From the NCBI GenBank assembly GCA_025331435.1, contig JAIWNI010000109.1, positions 29,196 through 93,195 on the forward strand: a stretch of DNA of 64,000 nucleotides, given 5' to 3'. Below the pieces are notes generated by a model. The model was not told the DNA's origin and searched no databases. It saw nothing but the letters and a program-made list of their open reading frames with translations. Positions 49,759-57,600 of the stretch are shown in pieces; position 1 is the first letter of the stretch; each line of letters starts with the position of its first letter. The DNA is from Choanephora cucurbitarum (Eukaryota > Mucoromycota > Mucoromycetes > Mucorales > Choanephoraceae). Both the position numbers and the translations under genes were made by a program.

Positions 49759-49847
49759 ATCGTTATAGAGAGAAGAAGAAAGGAAAAGAAACAAAAGAAA
49801 AAAAGCAAGGGTCGCTTTTCTAAAAAAAAAAAAATCGAAATATAAAA

Positions 49848-50561
49848 TGTAACGCCTCGTCATTCTGAGTTTCAACATTTTATATAAATATCCCAACAAT
49901 TTCAATAATAAAACAACAGACTTTTTATCTCACTTTTATTTTCATATACATCTTTCGAAAGCGCTTACATCGCGTGGATATTATATCTCCTTTTATTTCT
50001 TTTTATCTTTTCTTTAATTCTTATTTTTTTTTTTTTTTTCTTTTCGATCTGAACAATAGGTCTATAATCTTAGATCACACTATCAGATTAAACACACAAA
50101 TCTCTGTTGAAACAATAGCTTAATTATTTTTAAGCACACTATTCAAAAGAGTACACATCTTCACACTAGTCTTAACTTATATTTCTAAGAACAAAGACAC
50201 ACTAGAAGTTGTTTGATCAAATCTTAAATAGAACAATAGTCTTTCTCAATTTTAATTGTATAAGACACACTATCTATTAAGTCATAATATTAAACACTAT
50301 TTCAATAAGACATATCTTCGTTGAAAACAATATTAATATTAAATTATCCAAATCTTTATCGCACACTAGCTTTATATTGAAAGAATCTTTATAAGAGTAT
50401 ACTAGCGATATAAGTTATTTTACTTCACAATAGCTTTGAGTATTTATCTAAGCACACTAGAAGTGAAATATAATTGAAACTTATAATCTTTATAACTTCA
50501 TTTAAAGCCTATACACAAAACTACATCCATATATCTTTTAAACTAAACCCCGAACTCTACA
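49848..50561 (+). repeat. 5' LTR
   Basis: 714 bp, starting TGTAACGCCTCG and ending AACTCTACA. It is identical to the 3' LTR except that the T-run near 50024-50039 has 16 T's versus 17. A CT/T-rich stretch in the middle probably marks the transcription start. The 3' half carries the hairpin modules described separately. It contains no ORF of its own; the gag frame is open into it, but the better gag ATG is downstream. Confidence 0.95.
50053..50459 (+). repeat. array of hairpin modules in the LTR (ACAATAG...CACACTA)
   Basis: Six consecutive segments are bounded by ACAATAG (or a close variant) on the left and CACACTA on the right, with a short inverted repeat just inside. The modules are 50053-50082, 50112-50141, 50163-50204 (left box ACACTAG), 50233-50272, 50327-50368 (left box ACAATAT) and 50427-50459. 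Inner stems include GCTTAA/TTAAGC in the second, GTCTT/AAGAC in the third and fourth, and GCTT/AAGC in the sixth. The array repeats in the 3' LTR. It could fold into a row of hairpins in the RNA leader or act as a set of protein-binding sites; neither is proven. Confidence 0.6.
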
Positions 50562-50580
50562 TTTGGTGCTCATTACAGGG
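50562..50580 (+). other. putative primer-binding site
   Basis: The sequence directly after the LTR end reads TTTGGTGCTCATTACAGG. A TGG start immediately downstream of CA is where a tRNA 3' CCA would pair. The remainder does not match an initiator methionine tRNA, and the primer tRNA could not be identified by eye. Confidence 0.4.
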
Positions 50581-50656
50581 GGATTATCACATAAAACACA
50601 CATATAACCTCTCAAAAAAAAAAAAAAAAAAAAAAAACTTACAAAAAAAAAAAAAA

Positions 50657-51877
50657 ATGTCCATGAACATTAACGGAAACCTGAGCAACTTGTCTTCTGA
50701 GTTGGTGCCTACTGATTATGATTTTAATCAAAGAAGACCATCTGCAAAATTAATTGAAATCGAACACACTGTGTTGGCGTCCAATGAATACAGTCCTGTT
50801 AAATTACATTACTACCATGGTTCTGAAGAAGAAAACTTTTCTGACTTAAGTGAAGCCTTACATGATTTCTTTGGCACAAGAAAAATAAAGGATGACTATC
50901 AAAAACTGTCTTATTTACGGTCATTAATGAAAGGGATCGCAAGAATCGAATTCAACAAAAAATACCCTGACTTGACAAACCTTAAGTATGAAGAAGTTAT
51001 ACAACAATTGGAATCTAAGTTTTCAAGCACAAAGTCTCAAATCAAGAAGGTGGAAGCTTTCGAAGAAACATTCCAATGCTCTGACGAATCTCCTGCGAAT
51101 TTCTTCGTTCGTGTTTCAGAAATGGCGGTTAGAGCTGGTATATCAGATGAACAAGCTTTGTACCGACGATTCAGATATGGGTTATTGCCCGAATACTTTA
51201 AACACTGTCAAGCCTTAGGTGCAGAAACACATACTGAATATTACAAATATTCACAAGGTTTATACAAGAATAATGTACAACAGCATCATAATAGAATGAT
51301 CAACCAAAATCATATTCCCGTACAAACTATCCAAGATTCTGTTGTTGCCACAACCAAGCCCAACATAGTCATTAATGAAAATGCTATCAACCTCCATGAC
51401 TTGAAACACATGATGGAAGAGCTGATTGATAAGAAGATGAACAATCATAGATCGAACCAACAAAACGGAAATTACTACAAATACAGACAAAACAATTATT
51501 CATCTCATAACAACTACAGAGACAATGGGTACCACAGGGACCGCAACAATGGCTATGACAGAAATAATCGTTATAATCATAATCAACACCAACCTTATAA
51601 TTCTGGTTACAATCCATCCCAATCAAGAGACTATCGGTATAACGATAAAAACTATAGTAACACACAAGAATCCGCTCATCAACAAAACCAAAACAATCGG
51701 GTGTCCAATGATGCACGTAATCATACTGATAATTACAACCGCTCCGGTTACAATGGAAGCCTGTCTCGAAATGACAACCGCACACAACAAAATCGTGGCG
51801 ATCATGAAAACAAGAACTACGAGAAAAACCATTACAATGTAATGCAAGATGAACATGAAGAGTCAAAAAACTATTAA
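50657..51877 (+). CDS. retrotransposon Gag
   Basis: 406 residues from the ATG at 50657 (MSMNINGNLSNLSSELVP), which follows two long A-runs (50616-50638 and 50642-50657). The capsid-like core contains FSDLSEALHDFFGTRKIKDD, LRSLMKGIARIEF, KKVEAFEETFQCSDESPANF and EQALYRRFRYGLLPEYFKHC, matching retrotransposon Gag. No CCHC zinc knuckle is present. Instead the C-terminal 150 residues are Asn/Tyr/Arg/His-rich (for example HRDRNNGYDRNNRYNHN), a likely RNA-binding nucleocapsid substitute. The stop TAA (51875-51877) comes two codons after a slippery heptamer, so part of the ribosomes should shift into pol. Confidence 0.93.
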   Translation: MSMNINGNLSNLSSELVPTDYDFNQRRPSAKLIEIEHTVLASNEYSPVKLHYYHGSEEENFSDLSEALHDFFGTRKIKDDYQKLSYLRSLMKGIARIEFNKKYPDLTNLKYEEVIQQLESKFSSTKSQIKKVEAFEETFQCSDESPANFFVRVSEMAVRAGISDEQALYRRFRYGLLPEYFKHCQALGAETHTEYYKYSQGLYKNNVQQHHNRMINQNHIPVQTIQDSVVATTKPNIVINENAINLHDLKHMMEELIDKKMNNHRSNQQNGNYYKYRQNNYSSHNNYRDNGYHRDRNNGYDRNNRYNHNQHQPYNSGYNPSQSRDYRYNDKNYSNTQESAHQQNQNNRVSNDARNHTDNYNRSGYNGSLSRNDNRTQQNRGDHENKNYEKNHYNVMQDEHEESKNY

Positions 51878-51903
51878 GGTCGTTTGATTTCAGGCAATCG
51901 ACC
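51865..51903 (+). promoter_or_regulatory. -1 ribosomal frameshift signal (gag to pol)
   Basis: The slippery heptamer A AAA AAC occupies 51865-51871 in the correct gag phase (TCA AAA AAC). A 6-nt spacer TATTAA, which includes the gag stop, follows. A stem-loop comes next: GGTCG (51878-51882) pairs with CGACC (51899-51903), and TTG (51884-51886) pairs with CAA (51895-51897) across a T-T mismatch, around loop ATTTCAGG. After a -1 shift the pol frame is open from 51866 to 54642 without a stop. Confidence 0.85.
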
Positions 51904-54642
51904 CAAACCCATCAAAATCCTGATATATACAATGCAGCAGAAAAACATGTACATACTGCCAAGCCGCGCACTGAACCTTATCCATCAAGAAAACAATCCG
52001 AAACAAAACATACAATAAGACCAAAAGAAAAATCAAAGGTTACATTTACCATACCTGAATCAACGGAAGACATTCAAGTTGACGAAACAATGGAAACAGT
52101 ACCCAAGCCCGTCAAGAACAGAAAAACTATGCAAGAAAGAATCAATGAGGCCCAATATGATATTAAACAAGACATGCTGACCAACAAGGCGGACATTTCT
52201 TTTTGGCAATTGATCAAACTGGTTCCTGGCCTTCTCACTCACGTGAACCAGCGCAATATCAAGTCATTTGCTATCAAAGGTCAAAGTCAAAATGACTTTA
52301 ATGTCTTTATCGGTGAAGATGAAGCTATTTCTGCTTTGGCTCTGGTTGAAATTAATAATCATGAAATCCAAGCGTTAGTAGATTGTGGAGCATCTAAAGC
52401 AATCATCAATAAATCGTTGTTGGATCGACTAGGATACGAAATCGATGCACCATCTACAACCACCTTCGTAATTGGTGACAACTCTTCATATGCTTCTCTT
52501 GGTGTTGTCTATGATGTACCTGTCAATGTAGGAGGAGTTGTTATTCCAGTAAGTATGGAAGTGTTGCCCAACACCCCCAAGGACCTCGTATTGGGTAGCA
52601 ACTGGCTTATCCGAGCAAAAGCCAAGATTGATTTTGAGTTTACAAGTCTCAATGTGGAATACAAGAAGAAGCGAGGCAAAGCCCCTCTTGTGGTCACAAG
52701 AAACACAAAACCTATCACCTTGAATAAAGGAAGCAACATTCTACAATATCTAGCACCTGAGTATGAAGTGGATGAAGATGATAACGTTGATGACGACATT
52801 AGCACTGAGGAAGATGAAGTCTTCCATCATCTTGCTGAAGACTTTTGTGCCATGTTCACTCGAGACCAAGATGACATTAGGGTCCACTCTAAGCCATTGG
52901 TAATTCCGGCAAAATCATCAGTCCCTTTAAGAATGAACATGCCACAAAAGAAAATTAATCAATTCGTTGAAATAAATGATACACTTTGCCCATATTTGTT
53001 GATCGACAATGCTATTATAAACCCTACACAACAAAAATACACAACTACAATCATTAATCACACGGATGAGTCTATACGTGTTGAAACAAACAACATCATT
53101 GCCAGTTGTAGCGACATTGATGAAATATTTCATTATGACTTGTGTAATTTCCTAGACGAACTCCAATTGGGTAACAGTAAAGGACAACAAGAGGTTTTAT
53201 CTCAAGAAAAGATGAAGATGTTTCCTGATGATGACAAAACTAATGTACCCACTGAGGTGATCAACAAACTTAATCGTTTGCTTTGTGAATATCAAGATGT
53301 TTTCGATTGGAATGATGGAAATCAGGCTAAGGCTACTCATTTGATGACACATAGTATACAAACAGGAAATGAGGTACCTATTCGAAGTCGACCATATCGA
53401 ATCTCTCCTGAAGAATCTAAACAACTTAAAGAAGAGATCGACAAGTATGTCCGTCTAGGTATTATCAAACCTTCTACCAGTCCCTGGGCAGCTCCCATCA
53501 TTATGGTCAAGAAGAAGGACGGCGGGTATAGATTAGTGGTCAATTATCGCAAACTGAATGCAATCACGAAGAAAGATGCATATCCCCTACCAAGAATCGA
53601 TGACATACTAGATAGTCTAGGGTCTTCCAAATGGTTCTCCAGTCTTGACATGAAAAATGCGTTTTTTATGATTCCTATGAATGAAGAGGATGGATCAATG
53701 GAAAAGACCACTTTTTGTTCAAAATTTGGTAATTATATGTTCACTCGAATGGCCCAAGGCTTGACCAATAGTCCCGCAAGCTTCCAACGATTGATTGATC
53801 TGAGTTTTCAAACCATTATGTATCAATGCGTTGTATCTTATCTAGATGATCTGAATTGCTACTCTCCTACACCAGAACAACATTTATTAGACCTCAAAAA
53901 AGTGTTTGAATGTGCAAGACGAGGAAACTTATCCTTTAACCCAGCCAAATGTCATTTTTTCAAGAAAAGCCTCAACTTCTTAGGCTACGTCGTAACCTCT
54001 GAGGGTCTACAAACAGATCCAAAGAAGATAGAAAAAATACAAAATTATCCTCCATGCAAATCTGTCACTGACGTCAAGAGTTTTCTTGGGATATCTGGAT
54101 ACTATCGCAAATTCATAAAATCATACGCAGCGATTGCGAGACCACTCAATGAACTGACAAAGAAGAATACTTCTAAAGTATGGGATGAACAGGCTGAAAA
54201 GTCTTTCAACGCTTTGAAAACTGCCCTCATTAGTGCCCCTATCCTAGTTCGTCCAGATTTTGACAAAGAATTTTTCTTACTGACAGATGCATCCAGAAAA
54301 GGACTAGGAGCTGTATTGAGCCAGAAAGACGAAGAAGGTCGTGAACATGTCGTGCTGTACTTAAGTCGAAGTCTAACAAAAGCCGAATCTAATTATGGGA
54401 TTACCAAATTAGAATGTCTTGGAGTCGTGTGGGCTGTGAAGGAACTTCGTCCTTACCTTTTAGGCTCTAAATTCACCATCATTTCTGATCACTCCGCGAT
54501 AAAGGGTCTTCTAAACAATGACAAACCTGTAGGCATCATCGCTAGGTGGATCACTATACTTAATGAATATGATTTTGAAGTCGTATACCGTCCTGGCAAA
54601 GAACTCAAAAATGCTGATTTCTTAAGTCGTCTTGGCTACTAA
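51871..54642 (+). CDS. retrotransposon Pol: protease, reverse transcriptase, RNase H
   Basis: The frame is entered by the -1 shift; the first internal ATG is at 52090 (METVPKPVKNRKTMQERI). After a conserved pre-protease segment (ADISFWQLIKLVPGL) lies a retropepsin whose active site reads VDCGASKAIIN (codons from 52378), DCG in place of the usual DTG/DSG. RT follows (GIIKPSTSPWAAPIIMVKKK, YRLVVNYRKLNAIT, FSSLDMKNAFFMIPM) with the catalytic YLDD at 53839-53850. RNase H (FFLLTDASRKGLGAVLSQ, ITKLECLGVVWAVKELRPYL, FTIISDHSAIKGLL) carries the D-E-D residues. The ORF ends KNADFLSRLGY and has no integrase. All domains are uninterrupted. Confidence 0.93.
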   Translation, partial: LLRSFDFRQSTQTHQNPDIYNAAEKHVHTAKPRTEPYPSRKQSETKHTIRPKEKSKVTFTIPESTEDIQVDETMETVPKPVKNRKTMQERINEAQYDIKQDMLTNKADISFWQLIKLVPGLLTHVNQRNIKSFAIKGQSQNDFNVFIGEDEAISALALVEINNHEIQALVDCGASKAIINKSLLDRLGYEIDAPSTTTFVIGDNSSYASLGVVYDVPVNVGGVVIPVSMEVLPNTPKDLVLGSNWLIRAKAKIDFEFTSLNVEYKKKRGKAPLVVTRNTKPITLNKGSNILQYLAPEYEVDEDDNVDDDISTEEDEVFHHLAEDFCAMFTRDQDDIRVHSKPLVIPAKSSVPLRMNMPQKKINQFVEINDTLCPYLLIDNAIINPTQQKYTTTIINHTDESIRVETNNIIASCSDIDEIFHYDLCNFLDELQLGNSKGQQEVLSQEKMKMFPDDDKTNVPTEVINKLNRLLCEYQDVFDWNDGNQAKATHLMTHSIQTGNEVPIRSRPYRISPEESKQLKEEIDKYVRLGIIKPSTSPWAAPIIMVKKKDGGYRLVVNYRKLNAITKKDAYPLPRIDDILDSLGSSKWFSSLDMKNAFFMIPMNEEDGSMEKTTFCSKFGNYMFTRMAQGLTNSPASFQRLIDLSFQTIMYQCVVSYLDDLNCYSPTPEQHLLDLKKVFECARRGNLSFNPAKCHFFKKSLNFLGYVVTSEGLQTDPKKIEKIQNYPPCKSVTDVKSFLGISGYYRKFIKSYAAIARPLNELTKKNTSKVWDEQAEKSFNALKTALISAPILVRPDFDKEFFLLTDASRKGLGAVLSQKDEEGREHVVLYLSRSLTKAESNYGITKLECLGVVWAVKELRPYLLGSKFTIISDHSAIKGLLNNDKPVGIIARWITILNEYDFEVVYRPGKELKNADFLSRLGY

Positions 54643-54886
54643 GACCGTAATTGTCTATAAACTATCATAAGACCGTAAAGTCTATAAACTACTTCCGACC
54701 GAAAAATAGTCATAAAACTAACTCAAAAAAAAAAAAAAAAAAAATTATATATATATATATATATATACATACAATTTTCACACATCAATATCCTTTTGTA
54801 TTTTTCTTTCTCTTTCCATTTCTTTTGTCTTCTTTCAATTTCTTCAAAATACATAAATCAACTCTTGGTGCTACAAAAACTCATCT
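54643..54886 (+). promoter_or_regulatory. leader between pol and integrase ORFs
   Basis: 244 nt with no ORF continuity. Two near-repeats of AAGACCGTAA..GTCTATAAACTA lie at 54643-54692. An A20 run follows (54725-54744), then a TA-repeat TATA-like stretch (54745-54767), a CT-rich tract (54800-54846) and the ATG at 54887. TATA plus CT tract is the usual arrangement before genes of this genome. TTGGTGCT (54865-54872) repeats the motif at the primer-binding site (50563-50570). This looks like an internal promoter or a translation leader for integrase; it is inferred, not shown. Confidence 0.45.
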
Positions 54887-56311
54887 ATGGACAACGACAT
54901 TTTTCGCATGATCACTAAATATTTACAAACGTTAACTTATCCACTTGGTACAGACACAACCATGAAACAAACCATTCAGAAAATGTATCCAAACTATTTT
55001 CGCAAACACAATCAATTGTACCATCGATCATCAGGCAAACGCGTCTTAAACAAGACTCAAGCAGAAAAAGCTATTGAACAATACCATCATCATCCAATGG
55101 GAGGCCATTTCGCCTTTAAAAACACTTATCAAAAGATAGCAGAAAAATATTATTGGCCAAACATGAGACGCGACATAAAAGAAGCAATTGATACATGCAA
55201 CAGATGTCAGGTCTTGGGAAAAGAACAAGTTCGAGAATCATTACATCCTATTCCAGTACCTGTGAAACCTTTCGATTTGATTTCAATGGATGTGAAACAT
55301 GTATCTAGTTCAAGAGCAAATCACAAATATATCATTGTCGCCATCGATTATTTTACAAAATGGGTTGAAGCACGACCATTGGTTTTAGCAAATTCTCTTG
55401 AAATTAGTTTGTTCTTCTATGAAGAAATCATTACTCGACATGGAGTGCCATCAACAGTTATAACAGATAATGGGTCGGTCTTTGTCAATCAAATAATCGA
55501 TGTCATCTGTAATGTCTATTTTATCAAGCATCTACGATCTTCACCATACCATCCAGAAGGTAACGGGTTGGTAGAACGTTTCAACCGAACGCTAGGCAAA
55601 GGACTCCAAATGCTTCCACAAGATGAAAAGGGTGATTGGCACTTATATCTCTCATCATTTCTATTTGCGTATCGAAGTATAGTACAAGCCAGTACCAAGA
55701 ACACACCTTTCTATTTAGTATATGGTCGAGTGCCTAGAACACAATTTGACAATGAAGTGGATTATGAAACGCAATTATCAGTCCCAAAGGATCAAGAAGA
55801 GTTTGATCTTATGATACATCAACGATTTCAACAAATAATCAAACAAAAATCACTTGTGTACAAAAAGGCCGCTGAATATATCGTTACTGCACAAAAACAG
55901 CAACAACGACAGATACAAAAACGAATTGAATCAGAAAACATAAAAGACAAACCTCCCTTCATGCTAGGAGAAATGGTGTTGCGATATCGTAGTGAAATAC
56001 AAAATGATTTGTCCCAGAAAATGGAAGATAAATACGATGGCCCTTACATCATACATCAATGCTACAACAACTCAACATATCGATTGAAAACGCCACAAGG
56101 GAAAATATTTGATCAAGTCACACACGGCAACAAATTGAAGATTTATAAAAACCCAAAAATATTTCCCTTGTTCTCCAATAATCTAACATCAAACCATGAT
56201 GGTTCAAGAAATACAAGACTTATTGAATCAACCGTTTCCAGACATAACCTTGGAGGAACTAGCAAAGCTGTCAATCAATTCCGCTACTATAAACCTCCTC
56301 CTCCCGCCTAG
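54887..56311 (+). CDS. retrotransposon integrase (separate ORF)
   Basis: 474 residues, ATG-started, in a different frame from pol. The N-terminal HHCC zinc finger is intact (QYHHHPMGGH...IDTCNRCQ). The DDE core follows: FDLISMDVKHV (first Asp), PSTVITDNGSVFVNQ (second Asp) and HPEGNGLVERFNRTLGK (Glu). LHPIPVPVKPFD and a basic C-terminal domain (LGEMVLRYRSEIQND...KYDGPYIIHQ, GPY motif) complete it. It has no chromodomain. Expressing integrase from a separate cistron is unusual for Ty3/gypsy elements, where it normally ends the Pol polyprotein. No intron that would fuse it to pol was found. Confidence 0.92.
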   Translation: MDNDIFRMITKYLQTLTYPLGTDTTMKQTIQKMYPNYFRKHNQLYHRSSGKRVLNKTQAEKAIEQYHHHPMGGHFAFKNTYQKIAEKYYWPNMRRDIKEAIDTCNRCQVLGKEQVRESLHPIPVPVKPFDLISMDVKHVSSSRANHKYIIVAIDYFTKWVEARPLVLANSLEISLFFYEEIITRHGVPSTVITDNGSVFVNQIIDVICNVYFIKHLRSSPYHPEGNGLVERFNRTLGKGLQMLPQDEKGDWHLYLSSFLFAYRSIVQASTKNTPFYLVYGRVPRTQFDNEVDYETQLSVPKDQEEFDLMIHQRFQQIIKQKSLVYKKAAEYIVTAQKQQQRQIQKRIESENIKDKPPFMLGEMVLRYRSEIQNDLSQKMEDKYDGPYIIHQCYNNSTYRLKTPQGKIFDQVTHGNKLKIYKNPKIFPLFSNNLTSNHDGSRNTRLIESTVSRHNLGGTSKAVNQFRYYKPPPPA

Positions 56312-56579
56312 TGATCCACTTGTACAAGACTCTGTAGCAAATATAATAAAACGTATCAAAGCCCTAGCAAAAATCAAGTCTGTTAGTAACCAAATGATAA
56401 ACAAAGAAAGTAAGAAATTAGCAAAGACAATCCGAACCGAAACAAAAATGAAACCGAAAAGCATCAAAATATCCTCAAAAATGAAGACCTACGAAGGAAA
56501 AATCGAAAATCAACAAATCTATCAATTAGTCAAGAAACAAGTAGTAAAACAACAACTTCCACAAGTATACAAAAAGTAA
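56196..56579 (+). CDS. accessory 3' ORF of the retrotransposon
   Basis: 127 residues, overlapping the last 116 nt of integrase in another frame (start ATG ATG at 56196). The N-terminal part, LLNQPFPDITLEELAKLSI, resembles the short pre-protease segment of fungal gypsy Pol proteins. This element also has one such segment at the usual place (KADISFWQLIKLVPGL). The rest is very Lys/Gln-rich (SKKLAKTIRTETKMKPKSIK and VKKQVVKQQLPQVYKK), suggesting nucleic-acid binding. Composition unlike a random overlap and the clean stop just before the polypurine tract argue that it is real. Function is unknown. Confidence 0.6.
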   Translation: MMVQEIQDLLNQPFPDITLEELAKLSINSATINLLLPPSDPLVQDSVANIIKRIKALAKIKSVSNQMINKESKKLAKTIRTETKMKPKSIKISSKMKTYEGKIENQQIYQLVKKQVVKQQLPQVYKK

Positions 56580-56592
56580 GAGGACTTACTTA

Positions 56593-56609
56593 GATTCGGA
56601 GGGAGCATA
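56593..56609 (+). other. polypurine tract
   Basis: GGAGGGAGCATA lies directly before the TG of the 3' LTR (56610) and is the only purine-rich run there. It is the expected plus-strand primer for LTR retrotransposons. Confidence 0.6.
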
Positions 56610-57324
56610 TGTAACGCCTCGTCATTCTGAGTTTCAACATTTTATATAAATATCCCAACAATTTCAATAATAAAACAACAGACTTTTTATCTCACTTTTA
56701 TTTTCATATACATCTTTCGAAAGCGCTTACATCGCGTGGATATTATATCTCCTTTTATTTCTTTTTATCTTTTCTTTAATTCTTATTTTTTTTTTTTTTT
56801 TTCTTTTCGATCTGAACAATAGGTCTATAATCTTAGATCACACTATCAGATTAAACACACAAATCTCTGTTGAAACAATAGCTTAATTATTTTTAAGCAC
56901 ACTATTCAAAAGAGTACACATCTTCACACTAGTCTTAACTTATATTTCTAAGAACAAAGACACACTAGAAGTTGTTTGATCAAATCTTAAATAGAACAAT
57001 AGTCTTTCTCAATTTTAATTGTATAAGACACACTATCTATTAAGTCATAATATTAAACACTATTTCAATAAGACATATCTTCGTTGAAAACAATATTAAT
57101 ATTAAATTATCCAAATCTTTATCGCACACTAGCTTTATATTGAAAGAATCTTTATAAGAGTATACTAGCGATATAAGTTATTTTACTTCACAATAGCTTT
57201 GAGTATTTATCTAAGCACACTAGAAGTGAAATATAATTGAAACTTATAATCTTTATAACTTCATTTAAAGCCTATACACAAAACTACATCCATATATCTT
57301 TTAAACTAAACCCCGAACTCTACA
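56610..57324 (+). repeat. 3' LTR
   Basis: 715 bp, identical to the 5' LTR except for one extra T in the homopolymer near 56787-56803. It ends AACTCTACA followed by AAAAG of the host, and carries the same hairpin-module array. Confidence 0.95.
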
Positions 57325-57600
57325 AAAAGAAGTAATTACCTTTTAAAGAAATCGACAAGAAAATCCTTTGCTTCTGAATTCTGTCAACTAGGAAACAAAG
57401 GTTTAGAAAACCTAGGCTTTCTTTGCAGAGTTACAGTCATTAGAGGCTTAAGAACCAAAGGTAACAAGTGCTAAAAGTACCGCAAGTAGAAGAGTAAAGA
57501 TAAAATATTTCAATACGCGTCATTTGTTGCATTATTTTTGTGTCTGTACATAATTTTTATTTTATACCTTCCTTTCCCGCTTGTTTTGCTAGACTGTACC

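Larger units (their letters stand above)
49848..57324 (+). mobile_element. complete Ty3/gypsy LTR retrotransposon, 7.5 kb
   Basis: Flanking LTRs of 714 and 715 bp surround gag, protease-reverse transcriptase-RNase H, a separate integrase ORF and a short 3' ORF. The order RT-RH before IN puts it in Ty3/gypsy (Metaviridae). Element ends are TG...CA, and AAAA adjoins both sides, compatible with a 4-bp target duplication. All ORFs are open and the LTRs differ only by one T in a homopolymer. The insertion is therefore recent and the element may be autonomous. It sits between the MIX23 and CSN6 genes, away from coding sequence. Confidence 0.95.

Noticed and set aside
50474..50656. N-terminal extension of gag into the LTR.
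   Set aside because: The extension is translated LTR and A-run sequence (poly-Lys); the ATG at 50657 precedes the capsid-like region.
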